Origin: Ichthyophis bannanicus
Taxonomy: Eukaryota > Chordata > Amphibia > Gymnophiona > Ichthyophiidae
Direction of reading: 5' to 3'
NCBI GenBank assembly: GCA_033557465.1
Contig: CM066037.1
Location: 205,591,156-205,655,155 of the forward strand
DNA: 64,000 nucleotides
The notes under the pieces were generated by a model, which searched no databases, was not told the origin of the DNA, and worked only from the letters and a program-made list of their open reading frames with translations. The position numbers were made by a program, and so were the translations under genes. Positions 19,971-31,312 of the stretch are shown here, piece by piece (within the stretch, counting starts at the first letter, position 1; the number at the start of each line of letters is the position of its first letter).

Positions 19971-22238
19971 TATTTATTTATTTTATTTATTTAACTGCAT
20001 TTATATCCCGCTTTTCACCGGGTCAAAGCGGTGGAACACGTAACATAGGACGGGGTAATTTTTTGGGTGGGGCCATCACCAAGGTCAACAATTAATGATT
20101 TGGGTAGACATGGACATAATTTACTCCTGTTGAAGTTAGGTATTAGGTCATGGTGGTAGAAAGATGTTCACGGAATAGGACTGTCTTCAGCTGTTTCCTA
20201 AATGATGTGATGTCAGCGTTGTTCTTGATGTGATTTGGAAGAGAGTTCCAGAGGGATGGAGCATAAAGTTCGAATGCTCTGTTGCAGGTCCGTTGTGTGG
20301 CTTTGGTTCTTTTGTGGGGGACAACGATAGAGTTATTGGAGGAATGTCTGGTTGATCTGTTGTGGGATGGTCGAGGCAGTAAGGGGTGTAGTGAGGTGTT
20401 CTGTGTGTGGTGGATTGTTTTGTGGATGAGTAAGATAGCTTTGTACTTGATTCTTGCTTGCATTGGAAGGAGGTGAAGGTCTCTTAGGATTGGGGTGATG
20501 TGGTCCCGTTTTTTTGCATTTTGAATAATCCTTGCTGTAGTGTTCAAGGCTGTACGGAGGGAGTTGGTGTGCGAGGTAGGAAGTCCATGGTAGATTATGT
20601 TGCAGAAGTCCAGGTGAGGGAGTGTCACTGCTTGCATTACTGTCCTGAAGTCGTGATGTTCTAGGAGGGGCCGGAGGCGTTGAATAGTTTTGGCTTTGTG
20701 GAATATCATCCCGGCGGTTTTGTTGATTTGTTGTTTGAGGGTAAGAGCTTGGTCAATGATGACGCCTAGATATCTTATTTGAGGCTGGATTTGTATTTGT
20801 GTGGTGCCCATGTTGAGGTGGGTAGGTGGTTTGAAGTCCGGTTCTTTTGTTACTATTAGGGCTTCGGTTTTCTTTATGTTGATGGATAGATTGTTCTCCT
20901 GTAGCCAGTTGGCCACGTCGTTGAAGCAGGCTGACAGTTGTTCATTTTTTGGGTTGGTGGTTGTAATTGGTGCATAGAGCATTATGTCGTCCGCGTAGAT
21001 GTGGAAGTTGATGTTGTGGGTGCGTATGATTGAGCATAGTGGACGGAGATAGATGTTGAACAACATGGCCGATAGGGTGGATCCTTGGGGTACTCCTTGT
21101 AGTTGTTGATAGGGGGATGAAGTTGCAGAGAGGGTGCGGATCCGTTGCTGTCTGTTAGTTAAGTAGGATTTGAACCATTGGAGTACAGTGTCTTTGATTC
21201 CAATTGTTTGTAGTCTGTGTATGAGGATTTCGTGTGAGATTGTGTCAAAGGCCGCTGATATGTCTAGGAAGATCAGGATGTATCCCGAATCTTTTTCTTG
21301 GGTTCCGATGATGAGTGTGTTCATTAGGATGGTCATGAGGGTCTCAACTCCATGTAGTGGTCGGAAACCGTGTTGCTGTGGGTCGAGTATGTCGTTGGTG
21401 TCTAGATGATCTTGAAGCTGGTGTTGGACTATCTTTTCTATTATTTTGCCGGTGAGGGGGAGGCTTGCCACTGGCCTGTAGGAGGTGGGGTCCATGGGGT
21501 CCAGGTTGTTCTTCTTTATGGTTGGTCGGATGATTGATGTTTTGAGGGCATCCGTTATGTATCCTTGTTTAAAGGATTCGTTTACGATGTGAGTTAGTGG
21601 AGCACTCAGGTCTTCCTTGGTTTTCTTTATCCATTCGGTAGGGCAGGGGTCTAGTGGAGAGGTGGTGGTGTTCAGACAGGAGATGGTGGAGGATATCTCT
21701 TCTTTTGAGGTTTCATTGAAGGTATCCCAGTCAGCGTTTATGGTGATTCCGGGGCACGTTTTTGTGGCTGTAGCACAGCGGTAAGGTTGCTGAGGTTGCT
21801 GAAATTGTTTGTATTGTCGGGCCAAGAGATCTGAGGGGATATCTGGGGGTTGATCGGACGTGGTTGGTGCCTTTGTCAGTTTTTTGGCAATTTGAAAGAG
21901 TTCTTGAGGTTTGTTTGCAGCAGACGTGATGATTTTGGTGTGGTAGTTTCTCTTTGCGTTGTCGGTTTCTGAGTGGTAGGCAGCGAGTTCATATAGGTAT
22001 TGCTTTTTGTCTTTGTCATTTTTGGTTTTCCTCCATTTTCTTTCTGCTCTTCTAAGTTTTGTTTTCAGTTTCCGGTGGTCAGGGGTGAACCAGCGGGCTT
22101 TTGAGGAGATGAGTTTGTTGCTGGTCTTGTTTATATCTGCTTTGGATGCTGTGGAGATTGTGGTGTTCCAGTTGTCCATGAGGTCATCAAGGTTGTTTGA
22201 ATTCATATGTAGGTTAGGTAGGGTCAGTGTCAGTACAG
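19971..22238 (-). mobile_element. L2-like LINE inserted in DIRS-B1
   Basis: A 5'-truncated minus-strand L2-group element of about 2.27 kb. Its 3' end lies at 19971, with a TAAATAAATAAA-type tail after a GCGGGATATAAAT motif. Its truncated 5' end is near 22238, where DIRS-B1 pol resumes. It interrupts DIRS-B1 RT after the YLDD motif and so is younger than that element. Confidence 0.85.
20143..22238 (-). pseudogene. L2 reverse transcriptase ORF, 5'-truncated but otherwise open
   Basis: About 700 codons without a stop, covering the linker, RT and C terminus; the endonuclease was lost by 5' truncation. Motifs include LDPCPTEWIKK, SYRPVASLPLTGKI, QHGFRPLHGVETLM, FLDISAAFDTISHEIL, GVPQGSTLSAMLF and catalytic HIYADDIMLY, then RYLGVIIDQ. 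The C terminus has APSLWNSLPNHIK. The open frame implies a comparatively young insertion. The first Met at 22260 lies beyond the L2 edge and is not the true start. Confidence 0.87.
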
Positions 22239-23482
22239 TTGCAGTTACAGAGGCCAGCACTGTACTGTCCCATACAGTGCGAATCCTCCAATACTTGGGA
22301 TTGGTAATAAACTTCCCAAGATCTCAACTAGTTCCTTCACAATGCCTAGAATTCATAGGAGCCTGTCTAGATACCAGACAGGCAAGGGCTTTCTTTCCAC
22401 AAGCCCGGTGTCTTCACATAATGCAACTAGCTTCTCAAGCAGCAGAAAAATCTTCCCTCACTGCTCGAGAGCTACTGCAGTTACTGGAACATATGGCATC
22501 CACAGTTCATGTAGTCCGATATGCTCGCCTCCACATGCGAGCAGCTCAGTGGACCCTCTCCACACAGTGGACACAGGCCATGGGTCATTTGTCGGACAAA
22601 ATAATAATCTCTCAACGGCTAATTTTGTCCCTCTAATGGTGGCAATCACTAGAAAATCTGACAATGGGGTCTCCTTTCCATCAACCCCTCTTTCAGGCCA
22701 CCCTAACAACAGATGCATCACTGGTGGGTTGGGGAGCACACCTGAATCATCTGTCTACCCATGGCACCTGGACTCCACAGGAGGTTGGTTTGCACATAAA
22801 CCTCCTGGAATTAAGAGCAATCTATTTAGCTGTTCGAGTATTCCACGCCCAGCTCAGCTACAAGACAGTCCTAGTCCAGACGGACAATCAGGTAGCCATG
22901 TTCTATGTGAACAAGCAGGGCGGAACAGGCTCTCTGTCGTTATGCAACGAAGTTTTACAACTGTGGGCCCTCGCCAGAGAGCATCAAATTCACCTTCTAG
23001 TGGTATATCTTCCAGACATTCAAAACCTCTAGGCAGACAAACTCAGTCGAGTACTGCTGCCTCACAAGTGGTCCCTCCAGCTAGACCAGGTTGCGAAGAT
23101 ATTTCATCTCTGGGGCACTCCAAACATAGACTTCTTTGCAAGTCCACTGAATACCAAACTTCCCCGGTTCTGTTCCAGGATTCTGGCTCACAGCTGTCAG
23201 GCAGGGGATGCTTTCCTCCTTCACTGGGGTCAGGACTTCCTTTATGCCTTCCCACCCATTCCCTTCATCCCCAAAACACTCTTCAAGCCTCAGAGAGACA
23301 GGGGTCGCATGATTCTCATAGCACCACGATGGCCACGCCAAACATGGTATTCCCTGCTTCTACATCTCTCTCAAGCGGCACCTCTGGAGTTAGGGCAATC
23401 TCCATTTCTCCTTTCCCAGGAGAACGGGACGCTATGGCACCTGAATCCCCAGTCCCTGCACCTCACAGCCTGGTTGCTGAAG
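22239..23482 (+). pseudogene. DIRS-B1 RT thumb, RNase H and following region, part 2
   Basis: Resumes at TEASTVLSHTVRILQYLG and continues to LHMRAAQWTLSTQW. A stop lies at 22634-22636 (Gln to TAA). RNase H follows: TTDASLVGWGAH, LELRAIYLA, QTDNQVAMFYVNKQGG. A Trp-to-stop lies at 23030-23032 before ADKLSRVLLP. The remainder covers the Dam-like or unknown region (DFFASPLNTKLPRF, AFPPIPFI). All RNase H acidic residues are visible, but the frame is broken. Confidence 0.83.
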
Positions 23483-24527
23483 GCTTAGACCTCCAAGATT
23501 TCAACCTGTCCCAACAGTTAAAAGATATCCTTCAGGCTTCTAGGAAACTTTCCACAAGAAGATCTTATGCCTTCAAATGGAAACGTTTTACTATATGGTG
23601 CTGCAAGAAGGGATTAAACCCCCTGGTTATACCCTTAGAATCGATACTAGAGTATCTCCTTCACTTATCAAATTCTGGTCTAAAGACCAATTCGGTAAGA
23701 GTCCATCTTAGTGCAATTGCAGCTTCTTATAAGCTTCTGAATTGAAAACCAATTTCCTCTCATCCACTCCTATCAAGATTTATGAGAGGCCTTTTATTAA
23801 CTAAACCTCCCATCAAGCCACCACCAGTGGCATGGGATCTAAATCTAGTTCTCGGGCAGCTCATGAAAAGCCGCCTTTTGAGCCTTTAGCCACTACAGCC
23901 CTTAGGTTTTTCACCTGGAAGGTCATCTTCCTAATTGCAATCACCTCTGCCCGTCACATTAGTGAATTGCAAGCTTTAGTGGCTGATCCTCCTTATACTA
24001 GGTTTCATCGTGATAAGGTTGTTCTTCGAACTCACCCACACTTTATGCCAAAGGTGGTTTCGCCTTTTCATTTAAATCAATCAATTTATCTTCCTGTATT
24101 TTTTCCGAGGCCTCACGCCTCTAATGCAGAAAGAAACCTTCATACTTTGGATTGTAAAAGGGCCTTAGCCTTTTACATACAAAGAACACAGCAACATAGA
24201 AAGTCCTCACAACTTTTTATAGCTTTTGACCCTAGTCATATGGGACTTCCAGTCTCCAAAAGAACTTTATCTAAATGAATTTCCCAATGCATATCCTTTG
24301 CTTATGAGAGTAAGGGTCTTCCTCTTCAGGACCATGTCACAGCTCATAATGTGAAAGCTATGGCAGCTTCTATGGCTCATCTCCACTCTGTGTCTATCGA
24401 TGACATTTGTCAAGCAGCCACCTGGGCTTCGGTACACACCTTCACAGCCCACTACTGCCTGGATAAAGCCTCCCATCGGGATGCCTTCTTTGGCCAAGCT
24501 GTTCTTCAAAATCTCTTTCAAACCTAA
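23470..24527 (+). pseudogene. DIRS-B1 tyrosine recombinase, broken
   Basis: YR N-terminal core: STRRSYAFKWKRFTIWC, SGLKTNSVRVHLSAI. A stop lies at 23743-23745. A frameshift lies near 23870. The catalytic domain has the first Arg region as SARHISELQ, then KRTLSK followed by TGA at 24276-24278. The box II motif reads HNVK instead of HNVR, so the second Arg is lost. The Tyr motif AHYCLDK remains. Several independent lesions indicate an inactive recombinase. Confidence 0.83.
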
Positions 24528-24555
24528 ACCAACTCCTACCGACCGACCCTGGTGG

Positions 24556-24630
24556 GATGCCAGAGATCCATGGGAGGAAGGATTCCCACCTTTTAGGGTG
24601 GCACCTTCCTGGGGCTATCTCCCTGGCATC
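24556..24630 (+). other. Hairpin between YR stop and ICR, DIRS-B1
   Basis: GATGCCAGAGATCC at 24556-24569 pairs with TATCTCCCTGGCATC near 24616-24630, allowing a bulge. The same stem recurs in B2, B3 and D. Confidence 0.55.
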
Positions 24631-24647
24631 TTCAGCTAGGGAGTCCC

Positions 24648-24744
24648 CATATGTGAGGACTACATTCCTGCTTGTTCCTGGAGATAGCGTAGTTACTCAC
24701 CTGTAACAAGTGATCTCCGAGAACAGCAGGAATTTAGTCCTCAC
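24648..24744 (-). repeat. DIRS-B1 internal complementary region
   Basis: Left part is the reverse complement of the left tip (CTTGTTCCTGGAG). Right part is the reverse complement of the right tip with its extension. It is followed by a CT dinucleotide run near 24772-24794. Confidence 0.85.
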
Positions 24745-24771
24745 AACCCACCCACCTCCCCTAGGAGTTGT

Positions 24772-24794
24772 CTCTCTCTCTCTCTCTCTCTCTT
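24772..24794. repeat. CT microsatellite
   Basis: Uninterrupted CT dinucleotides between the ICR and right ITR of DIRS-B1. Other type B copies have only short pyrimidine tracts here. Confidence 0.8.
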
Positions 24795-24842
24795 TTTCTC
24801 TCTTTCCTCTCTCCCTGTATCCTTTCATTCAGCTACAAACTT

Positions 24843-25042
24843 AACTGAAGAGGGACAGTTGGAAAGGCGGGAAGGCAGAGCGCATGTGCTGAGGGATGCT
24901 CCCAAAAGCTTTTCTATTGGACGCTGGGGGGCGTTCCCGCGCAGGCTCCGTCGGTACCGACGTTACCGACGTTACCCATATGTGAGGACTAAATTTCTGC
25001 TGTTCCTGGAGATCACCTGTTACAGGTGAGTAACTACGCTTT
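24843..25042 (-). repeat. DIRS-B1 right ITR
   Basis: Inverted copy of the left ITR plus the right-only tip with CACCTGTTACAGGTG and CAG/GTGAGT. The 14-bp palindrome is followed by a short local duplication (GACGTTACC twice) near 24959-24976. Confidence 0.83.
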
Positions 25043-25268
25043 ATTTATGGGGGAAAACTTACCTCAGCATGACATCTTGAGAGACCTAACCTGGACCTTT
25101 AGCCACTTGACCATGACTTCAAACATTCATGGAGAGGTGATCCAACTCAGTAGGAGTGATCCACATTACTAATCACCTCAGTACAGCACAAATAAACTAA
25201 AATTATAACATTAAAACAAATCTAAAATGTAATCCAAAATATTTTAAACATATTTATTAGGCCCCTAG
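25043..25268. other. Unassigned DNA between DIRS-B1 and the foldback repeat
   Basis: No ORF or known repeat end was recognised. It is AT-rich toward 25200-25260. Confidence 0.4.
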
Positions 25269-25612
25269 AAAGGAAGGGCCCAATATTCAGTGGCAATGGC
25301 TAGCGGTCGTTGCTGAACCAGAGACACCGATATTCAATGCCAGGGCCATATCTGGCCACCGGCATTGAATATATGGATCAGCCAGATTGCGTGGAAGCTA
25401 ACTGGGAATTGGCGATATTCAGGTGCTGCCCGATTAACTTCTGTGGCAAAAGTTAGGCCACCCTTTAAAGTGCCTAACTTTTACCACTTAGCAATAACAG
25501 GTAGCAGCTGAATATCGCCGCTACCTGGTTAATGTTGCTCTGCCACTTGAACACTTTAATGCTAGCTGGCTAGCATTGTGGTGTTCAGTGGTGGCACCCA
25601 GGGATATTCAGT
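25269..25612. repeat. Palindrome-rich repeat, possible non-autonomous DNA transposon
   Basis: Several short arms recur in both orientations, such as GATATTCAATGCC against GGCATTGAATAT, and GATATTCAGGTGCTGCC against CAGCTGAATATCGCC. Such foldback structure is typical of non-autonomous DNA transposons. The true ends and any target duplication were not resolved; the right side meets L2-alpha. Confidence 0.4.
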
Positions 25613-26213
25613 GGCATTTAACTCCTCCTTAGTCATCCTTTCCATCTCACATATTCTCAACCTTCCCCTCTCCTCTGCAACTTTCCCTACAGCCTTCAAG
25701 TGTGCTGTGATTACTTCTCTCCTCAAAAAACCTTCACTTGATCCTACTTGTTCTTCTAATTACCGACCCATCTCCCTTCTTCCATTCATTTCCAAACTTC
25801 TTGAAAGGGCAGTTCTCTGCCGCTGCTTCAAATTTCTCTCCTCTCATGCCCTCCTTGATCCACTCCACTCTGGTTTTCGTCCCTTTCATTCTACTGAAAT
25901 AGATCTTGCCAAAGTCTCCAGTGACTTGTTCCTGGCTAAGTCCAGAGGCCTTTACTCAGTTCATATTCTTCTTGACTTTTCTGCTGTTTTTGATACTGTT
26001 GACCACCTCCTTCTCCTCGACACATTATCCTCTTTTGATTTTAGGGGCTCTGTGCTGTCTTCGTTTTCTTCGTATTTGTCCAATTTCTCTTTCAGTGTTT
26101 ATTCTGGTGCTTCCTCCTCTACTGCCATCCCACTCTCAGTTGGTGTACCCCAAGGGTCTGTTCTCGGCCTTGTTCTTTTCTCTCTCTACACCTAGTCCCT
26201 TGGTGCCATCTCT
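25613..26213 (+). pseudogene. L2-alpha RT, part 1
   Basis: Open reading of the RT N-terminal half: LLKKPSLDPTCSSNYRPISL, then HSGFRPFHSTE, LLDFSAVFDTVDHLLLLDTL and VGVPQGSVLGLVLFSLYT, followed by a stop and SLGAIS. It is cut at 26213 by the 3' end of CR1-beta before the catalytic motif, which reappears at 45389. The sequence is clearly L2-like and distinct from the L2 copy inside DIRS-B1. Confidence 0.83.
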
Positions 26214-26276
26214 TAAGAACATAAGTTATGCCATACTGGATAAGACCAAGGTTCATCAAGCCCAGTATCCTGTTAT
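26214..26276 (-). other. CR1-beta 3' tip
   Basis: Reverse complement of the CR1-alpha tail at 15240-15305, ending at TTAAGAACATAAG. DIRS-B2 enters 63 bp from the end, at ...CAGTATCCTGTT. Confidence 0.85.
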
Positions 26277-26438
26277 CTCCAGGAACAAGCAGGAATGTAG
26301 TCTTCACATATGGGTATCGTCGGTACCGACGGAGCCTGCGCGGGAACGCTCCCCAGCATCCAATTAGAAAGCTTTTGGGAGCATCCCATAGCACCTGCAT
26401 GCTGCCTTCCCGCCTTTCCCAACTGCCTCTCTCCAGTT
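26277..26438 (+). repeat. DIRS-B2 left ITR
   Basis: Inverted match to the split right ITR. It has the perfect palindrome CGTCGGTACCGACG at 26318-26331. Confidence 0.87.
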
Positions 26439-26676
26439 CTTCGTTTTCCGCGGAGCCAGCAGGTCATTTTTCTGTTACCGCAGAAATTATCCCATATTTT
26501 TCATTCTTTTTTATGGTAGCGTCTGCCTTCCTCGATGCTATACCGGTACCGCCGGTTCTTTCTTTCTTTATTTCTAAAAAAAAAAAAAATTCTAATCTTT
26601 TATCTGGATTTTCCAGCTTTTTCCTCTCGGGTGCCACGCGCCATTTTGGGCACTAGGCCCAATTTTTTTCCTCAAC

Positions 26677-27964
26677 ATGGAAAAAGACGCTTCGGGTTTT
26701 AAAAAGTGTTCCAAGTGTGGCGGTACCATCTCCGTCACTGACACTCACGAGTGGTGCCTCAAATGTTTAGGTCCTGACCACTTCATCTCGGAGTGTGTTG
26801 CCTGTGGGATGATGTTGAAGAGGGATTGGCAGAACCGAGCTGCTAAGCGTAGCACCCTTTTTCCCTCCAATGCAGCATCTGTAGCATCGACGTCTTCCAG
26901 GGCTGCTTCTTCCTCCCATGGATCTCAGGTAACCAAACATAAATCTGGCCTGTCCTCAAAGGGTAGATCTCCTTCCAAGCATCGAGATGCCTCTGGCGTT
27001 GCCCTTGAGGAACTTGTACCGGCAAAATTGCCCCGGCGGGAGGCTTCGGCTTCCAAAGCATTATCGGGGCTCCAGGATGTTCTCGTGGCCTCAACCTCAG
27101 CAGAACTACTGGTGCCATGCTCTGGGGTACCGGCCGCTTCGTCCGGTACCAACACCCAGGCATCAGCAGCGTCAATTGACCAGAGATTCCTGGCTATTGA
27201 GCGCAGTCTGGCGGCTCTCCTTGCGGCATCGGTGCCTTCGGGACCACTTCAGACAGTTCATCCGGTATCGACACCAGCTCCGGCACCAATATCGGTACCG
27301 GTACCGACAGCATCAACATTGGCGAGTATGCTACCAACACCGAGTCATGCTGTTCCCTCCGGTATCGACAGGCCGGTACCGGACCCCTTCGGTTCCGACT
27401 TCGATTGGTACCGGTATCGTGTTTTACAAGAGCACCCGGACAGAAGATATTTTGAATCCTCCGATGACTCTGAGGACTCTGACAGCTATTATGATGTCGG
27501 AGTACTTCTCTCTGAGGAGCCTTCTTCTCCTAAGCGTAGGATGTCTCCTCCAGAGGATATATCCTTTCAGGATTTCATCAGAGAGGTGGCTAGGGGTCTT
27601 TCCATCACAGTGGCTCCTGAAACTGGCATCTGACTTAGAACTCTGGGTACAGGATAAACTGGGGAATATCCCTTGTACAGGCGAAAATCTCTTTGGCAAG
27701 AATTGGCAAGAGAAAGCTAATGAGCTGGATGCTGATAACACCACTTTGGATAGACTAACCAAGGCTACAGCTGATCCTTCAAGGAGAAAATCCTACAAGA
27801 AACCATTCTTCTCTAAAAAGAAGAGGTTTTATCCCTCCTATACCCAGCACATACATTCTGCAGGTCAGTCCGCCCGAAAGGGACAGCAACCCCCAAAGCA
27901 GAGGAAATCAAAGACTGCTAAGCCTCAACCGGCCCAGCAGTCTCAGCCTCCACAGGGGCTTTGA
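26677..27964 (+). pseudogene. DIRS-B2 gag-like ORF1 with internal deletion
   Basis: Starts MEKDASGFKKCSKCGG and is open to 27633, with CLKCLGPDH, SSHGSQVTKHKS, the GGTACC-rich linker, the acidic SSDDSEDSDS patch and MSPPEDISFQDF. After VAPET it jumps, out of frame, to the late block (ASDLELWVQDKLGN). Compared with DIRS-B3 (37902 to about 38473) about 0.57 kb is missing, including the MVVESAM block. The basic C terminus then runs to 27964. The rest of the frame is clean, so the deletion looks like a single event. Confidence 0.85.
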
Positions 27965-27980
27965 CTCCCATCTAGAGAAC

Positions 27981-29860
27981 TTGGCCTTCCTGGCCCCGAA
28001 CGGGCCAGAGCCTTCCGCCATCCCAGGAAGGTTGTGTCATTTTGCCCCCAGATGGCGGCAGATAACAGCAAAACAATGGACTCTTTCCATTGTAAGAGAG
28101 GGGTACAAGCTTTATTTCTTCAACATGCCCCCTCCTACAGTGGTAAGACAGTTCAATTCTCAGGCTTTTCTCAACACTCAGTTGAGTCAAGAGGTCAGTT
28201 TACTTCTTGCCCAGGGGGCATTAGAAGTTGTACCCATTTCCCAACAGGGTACAGGGTTTTACTCCCCTTATTTCCTTATTCCAAAGAAAACATGGGACAC
28301 AGACCCATTTTAGACCTCAGATAACTGAACAAATTCCTGTTCAAAGAGAAATTCAAGATGATTTCTCTGGGAACTCTGTTGCCATACCTTCACAGTCTGG
28401 ATTGGCTTGTTCTCTAGATCTCAAGGATGCGTGCACTCATATTTTCATCCATCCAACTCACCAAAGGTTCCTTCGCTTCCTATTCCAGGGAAAGCACTAC
28501 CAATACAGGGTGCTTCCTTTTGGCCTGGCCTCAGCACCAAGGGTGTTTACCAAATGCATGGCTGTAGCGGCAGCATTTCTTCGCACTCTAGGAATATTTG
28601 TCTTCCCCTACTTTGACGACTGGCTCATTCGAGCCCCATCAGAGTCAGAGGCCAGAATTTCCCTATCTTGCACAATGCATATTCTTCAGTATTTGGGCCT
28701 GGTCGTAAACATCCCAAAATCCAGCCTAACTCCCACTGAATCTCTAGAGTTCATAGGAGCTTTGCTGGACACCAGAAAAGCAAGGGCCTATCTCCCCCAG
28801 GCCCGCTGCCTTCACATTGTGCAATTAGCCTCCCAGGAAGTGTTAAAAACTCATCTCACTGCTTGGGAAATGTTACAACTCCTAGGCCACATGGCATCTA
28901 CCGTGCACGTGGTTCCCTATGCTTGCCTCCATGTGAGGGCAGCCCAATGGACTCTATCCACTCAGTGGACTCAAGCATCAGGCTGCCTATCAGACAAAAT
29001 AGCAAACACAAGTCGCCTTATTTTGTCTCTACAATGGTGGCAGTCAACGCAAAACCTGTTGGTGGGGCCCCCTTTCCAGCAACCCCTACCCCCCCCTTCC
29101 AGCAACCCCTACCCCAGGTCACTCTAACAACAGACGCCTCACAAGTGGGTTGGGGAGCTCATCTGCAAGATCTCTGTACCCAAGGCACCTGGACTCCACA
29201 GGAGACCCACTTACATATCAATCTCCTAGAACTCAGAGCAATCTTCCTTGTTCTTCGAGTGTTCCATACCCAGCTCTGCTACAAGACAGTTCTAATTCAG
29301 ACGGACAATCAAGTAGCTATGTTCTATCTGAACAAGCAGGGAGGAACAGGCTCTCTGTCGCTTTGCAACGAAGCTCTGCGACTATGGGCCCTCGCCAGAG
29401 AGCATCAGATTCATCTCCTGGCGGTGTATCTGCCAGGTATTCAAAACTCTTGGGCGGACAGACTCAGTTGAGTTCTGCTTCCACACGAATGGTCTCTCCG
29501 TGCAGACCAGGTAGCAAATATTTTTCAAATTTGGGGAACTCCGGACATAGACCTCTTTGCAAGTCCGTTGAATGCCAAACTTCCCCGATTCTGTTCCAGA
29601 ATTCCGGCTCAGGGTTCTCAGGCCAGGGATGCTTTCCTCCTCCATTGGGGTCAGGACTTCCTATATGCCTTTCCACCCATTCCCCTAATTCCCAAAACCC
29701 TATTCAAGCTTCAGAGAGACAGAAGCCATATGATTCTCATAGCTCGACATTGGCCATGGCAGGTGTGATACCCTCTGCTCCTGCATCTCTCTCAAGCTCC
29801 ATCTCTGGAGTTAGGATCTGCTCCAGATCTCCTGTCTCAGGAGGACAGGATGTTGTGGCA
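27981..29860 (+). pseudogene. DIRS-B2 RT-RNase H, broken
   Basis: Begins IPGRLCHFAPRW, then TLSIVREGYKL and SPYFLIPKK. A frameshift and a stop lie near 28300-28325. RT core: SLDLKDACTHIF, RVLPFGLASAPRVF and catalytic FPYFDDW, where Leu is replaced by Phe. RNase H: TTDASQVGWGAH, LELRAIFLV, QTDNQVAMFYLNKQGG. A tandem duplication of about 23 bp at 29071-29115 shifts the frame just before RNase H. The Dam-like or unknown region follows (DLFASPLNAKLPRF, AFPPIPLI). Confidence 0.83.
29071..29115. repeat. Tandem duplication of about 23 bp in DIRS-B2 pol
   Basis: TTCCAGCAACCCCTACC occurs twice with a 23-nt period; B3 has one copy. Its length is not a multiple of three. Confidence 0.75.
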
Positions 29861-29869
29861 TCCCAATCC

Positions 29870-30946
29870 CCACTCTCTGCATCTCAGGGCCTGGTTGCTG
29901 AGAGCCTAGACCTTCATGGTCTTAACCTTTCTCAACAAGTAAGGGATGTCCTTTGTACTTCCAGGAAACCTTCCACAAGACGCTCTTACGCTTTCAAGTG
30001 GAAAAGGCTTTCCATATGGTGTTCGCAAAAGGGTCTTCACCCTTCTGCAATACCTCTGAAATCATTACTGGAGTATCTCCTGCATTTATCTAATGCAGGA
30101 CTTAAGACTAACTCAGTAAGAGTCCATTTAAGTGCTATTTCAGCTTCTTTAAAGCCTTTAAATTGACAACCTATTTCCTCTCTTCCTCTCATAGCGAGAT
30201 TTATGAGGGGACGTCTTCTAACTAAGCCTCCCATTAAGCCACCTCCCGTGGCCTGGGACCTGAATCTGGTTCTTGGGCAGCTCATGAAGCCGCCTTTTGA
30301 ACCTTTAGCTACTACATCCTTGAAATTCCTTTCCTGGAAAGTTATCTTTCTCATTGCAATCACATCAGCACGTCGCATCAGTGTATTGCAAGCATTAGTT
30401 GCTGATCCTTCTTACACGAGGTTCCATCATGATAAGGTAGTCCTTAGAACTCATCCACACTTTATGCCAAAGGTGGTCTCACCTTTTCCTTTAAACCAGG
30501 CGGTTTACCTGCCTGCATTTTTTCCAAGGCCTCATGCTTCAAATGCAGAAAGGAATCTTCATACTTTGGACTGTAAAAGAGCACGTGCCTTTTACTTACA
30601 GAGGACACAGCAACATAGAAAGTTCTCCCAACTCTTTGTTGCTATTGATCCTTCTCATTTGGGACTTCCAGTCTCCAAGAGAACATTGTCCAACTGGATT
30701 GCACAGTGTATTTCTTTTGCCTATCAGAGTAAGAACCTTTCTCTGGAAGGCCATGTCACGGCTCACAATGCGAGAGCCATGGCAGCCTCAATGGCTCATC
30801 TACACTCTGTGTCTATTGACGACATCTGTCGAGCAGCTACTTGGGCCTTGGTTCATACCTTCACAGCCCTTTACTGCTTAGACAAGGACTCCCGCCGGGA
30901 TGCCTTGTTTGGTCAGGCTGTTCTACAGCAGCTGTTCCATACTTAA
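29870..30946 (+). pseudogene. DIRS-B2 tyrosine recombinase, one stop
   Basis: STRRSYAFKWKRLSIWC, then AGLKTNSVRVHLSAIS, with Gly-to-stop at 30164-30166. The catalytic part is open from 30203: SARRISVLQ (first Arg), RTLSNWIAQ, HNARAM (His and second Arg) and ALYCLDK (Tyr; the preceding His is Leu). Ends LFHT at 30946. All four canonical residues R, H, R and Y are present, so the premature stop is the main lesion. Confidence 0.85.
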
Positions 30947-30973
30947 TCAACTCCTACCCACCTTTCCCGGTAG

Positions 30974-31048
30974 TATGCCAGAGATTCATGGGGGGAAGTG
31001 GAGCCCTTTCACAGGGGCACACAACTTCTGGGGTCTCTCCCTGGCATC
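30974..31048 (+). other. Hairpin between YR stop and ICR, DIRS-B2
   Basis: TATGCCAGAGATTC at 30974-30987 pairs with the CTCTCCCTGGCAT region at 31034-31047. Confidence 0.5.
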
Positions 31049-31065
31049 TGTAGCTAGGGAGTCCC

Positions 31066-31162
31066 CATATTTGAAGACTACATTCCTGCTTGTTCCTGGA
31101 GATAGCATAGTTACTCACCTGTAACAGATGATCTCCGGGAACAGCAGGAATTTAGTCTTCAC
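31066..31162 (-). repeat. DIRS-B2 internal complementary region
   Basis: Composite of the reverse-complemented left tip (CTTGTTCCTGGAG) and right tip (CTCCGGGAACAGCAGG) joined by the right-only extension. Confidence 0.85.
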
Positions 31163-31306
31163 AACCCACCCACCTCCCCTAGGAGTTGTATCTCTCTTTT
31201 CTTTTCTTTCCCTCTCTCTCTTTGTCTCAGCTTTAAAACTCAACTGGAGAGAGGCAGTTGGGAAAGGCGGGAAGACAGCACGCAGGCGCTGTGGAATGCT
31301 CCCAAA

Positions 31307-31312
31307 AGCTTT
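31307..31312. repeat. CR1-gamma target-site duplication, left
   Basis: AGCTTT, repeated at 33601-33606. Uninterrupted right ITRs (B1, B3) have a single AGCTTT at this point. Confidence 0.7.

Larger units (their letters stand above)
17031..25042 (+). mobile_element. DIRS-B1: type B DIRS, split by an L2
   Basis: A DIRS of about 5.7 kb, 8.0 kb with the 19971-22238 L2. Order: left ITR 17031-17190, gag, pol in two parts, YR, hairpin, ICR 24648-24744, right ITR 24843-25042. It is the only copy here not inserted in a LINE. Many stops and frameshifts, and loss of a catalytic YR Arg, make it the most decayed DIRS in the window together with B3. Confidence 0.88.

Noticed and set aside
26281..26420. 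CRISPR array or satellite because of the recurring ITR sequence through the window
   Set aside because: The repeats are element termini and ICRs, kilobases apart and in defined orientation, in a eukaryotic genome.
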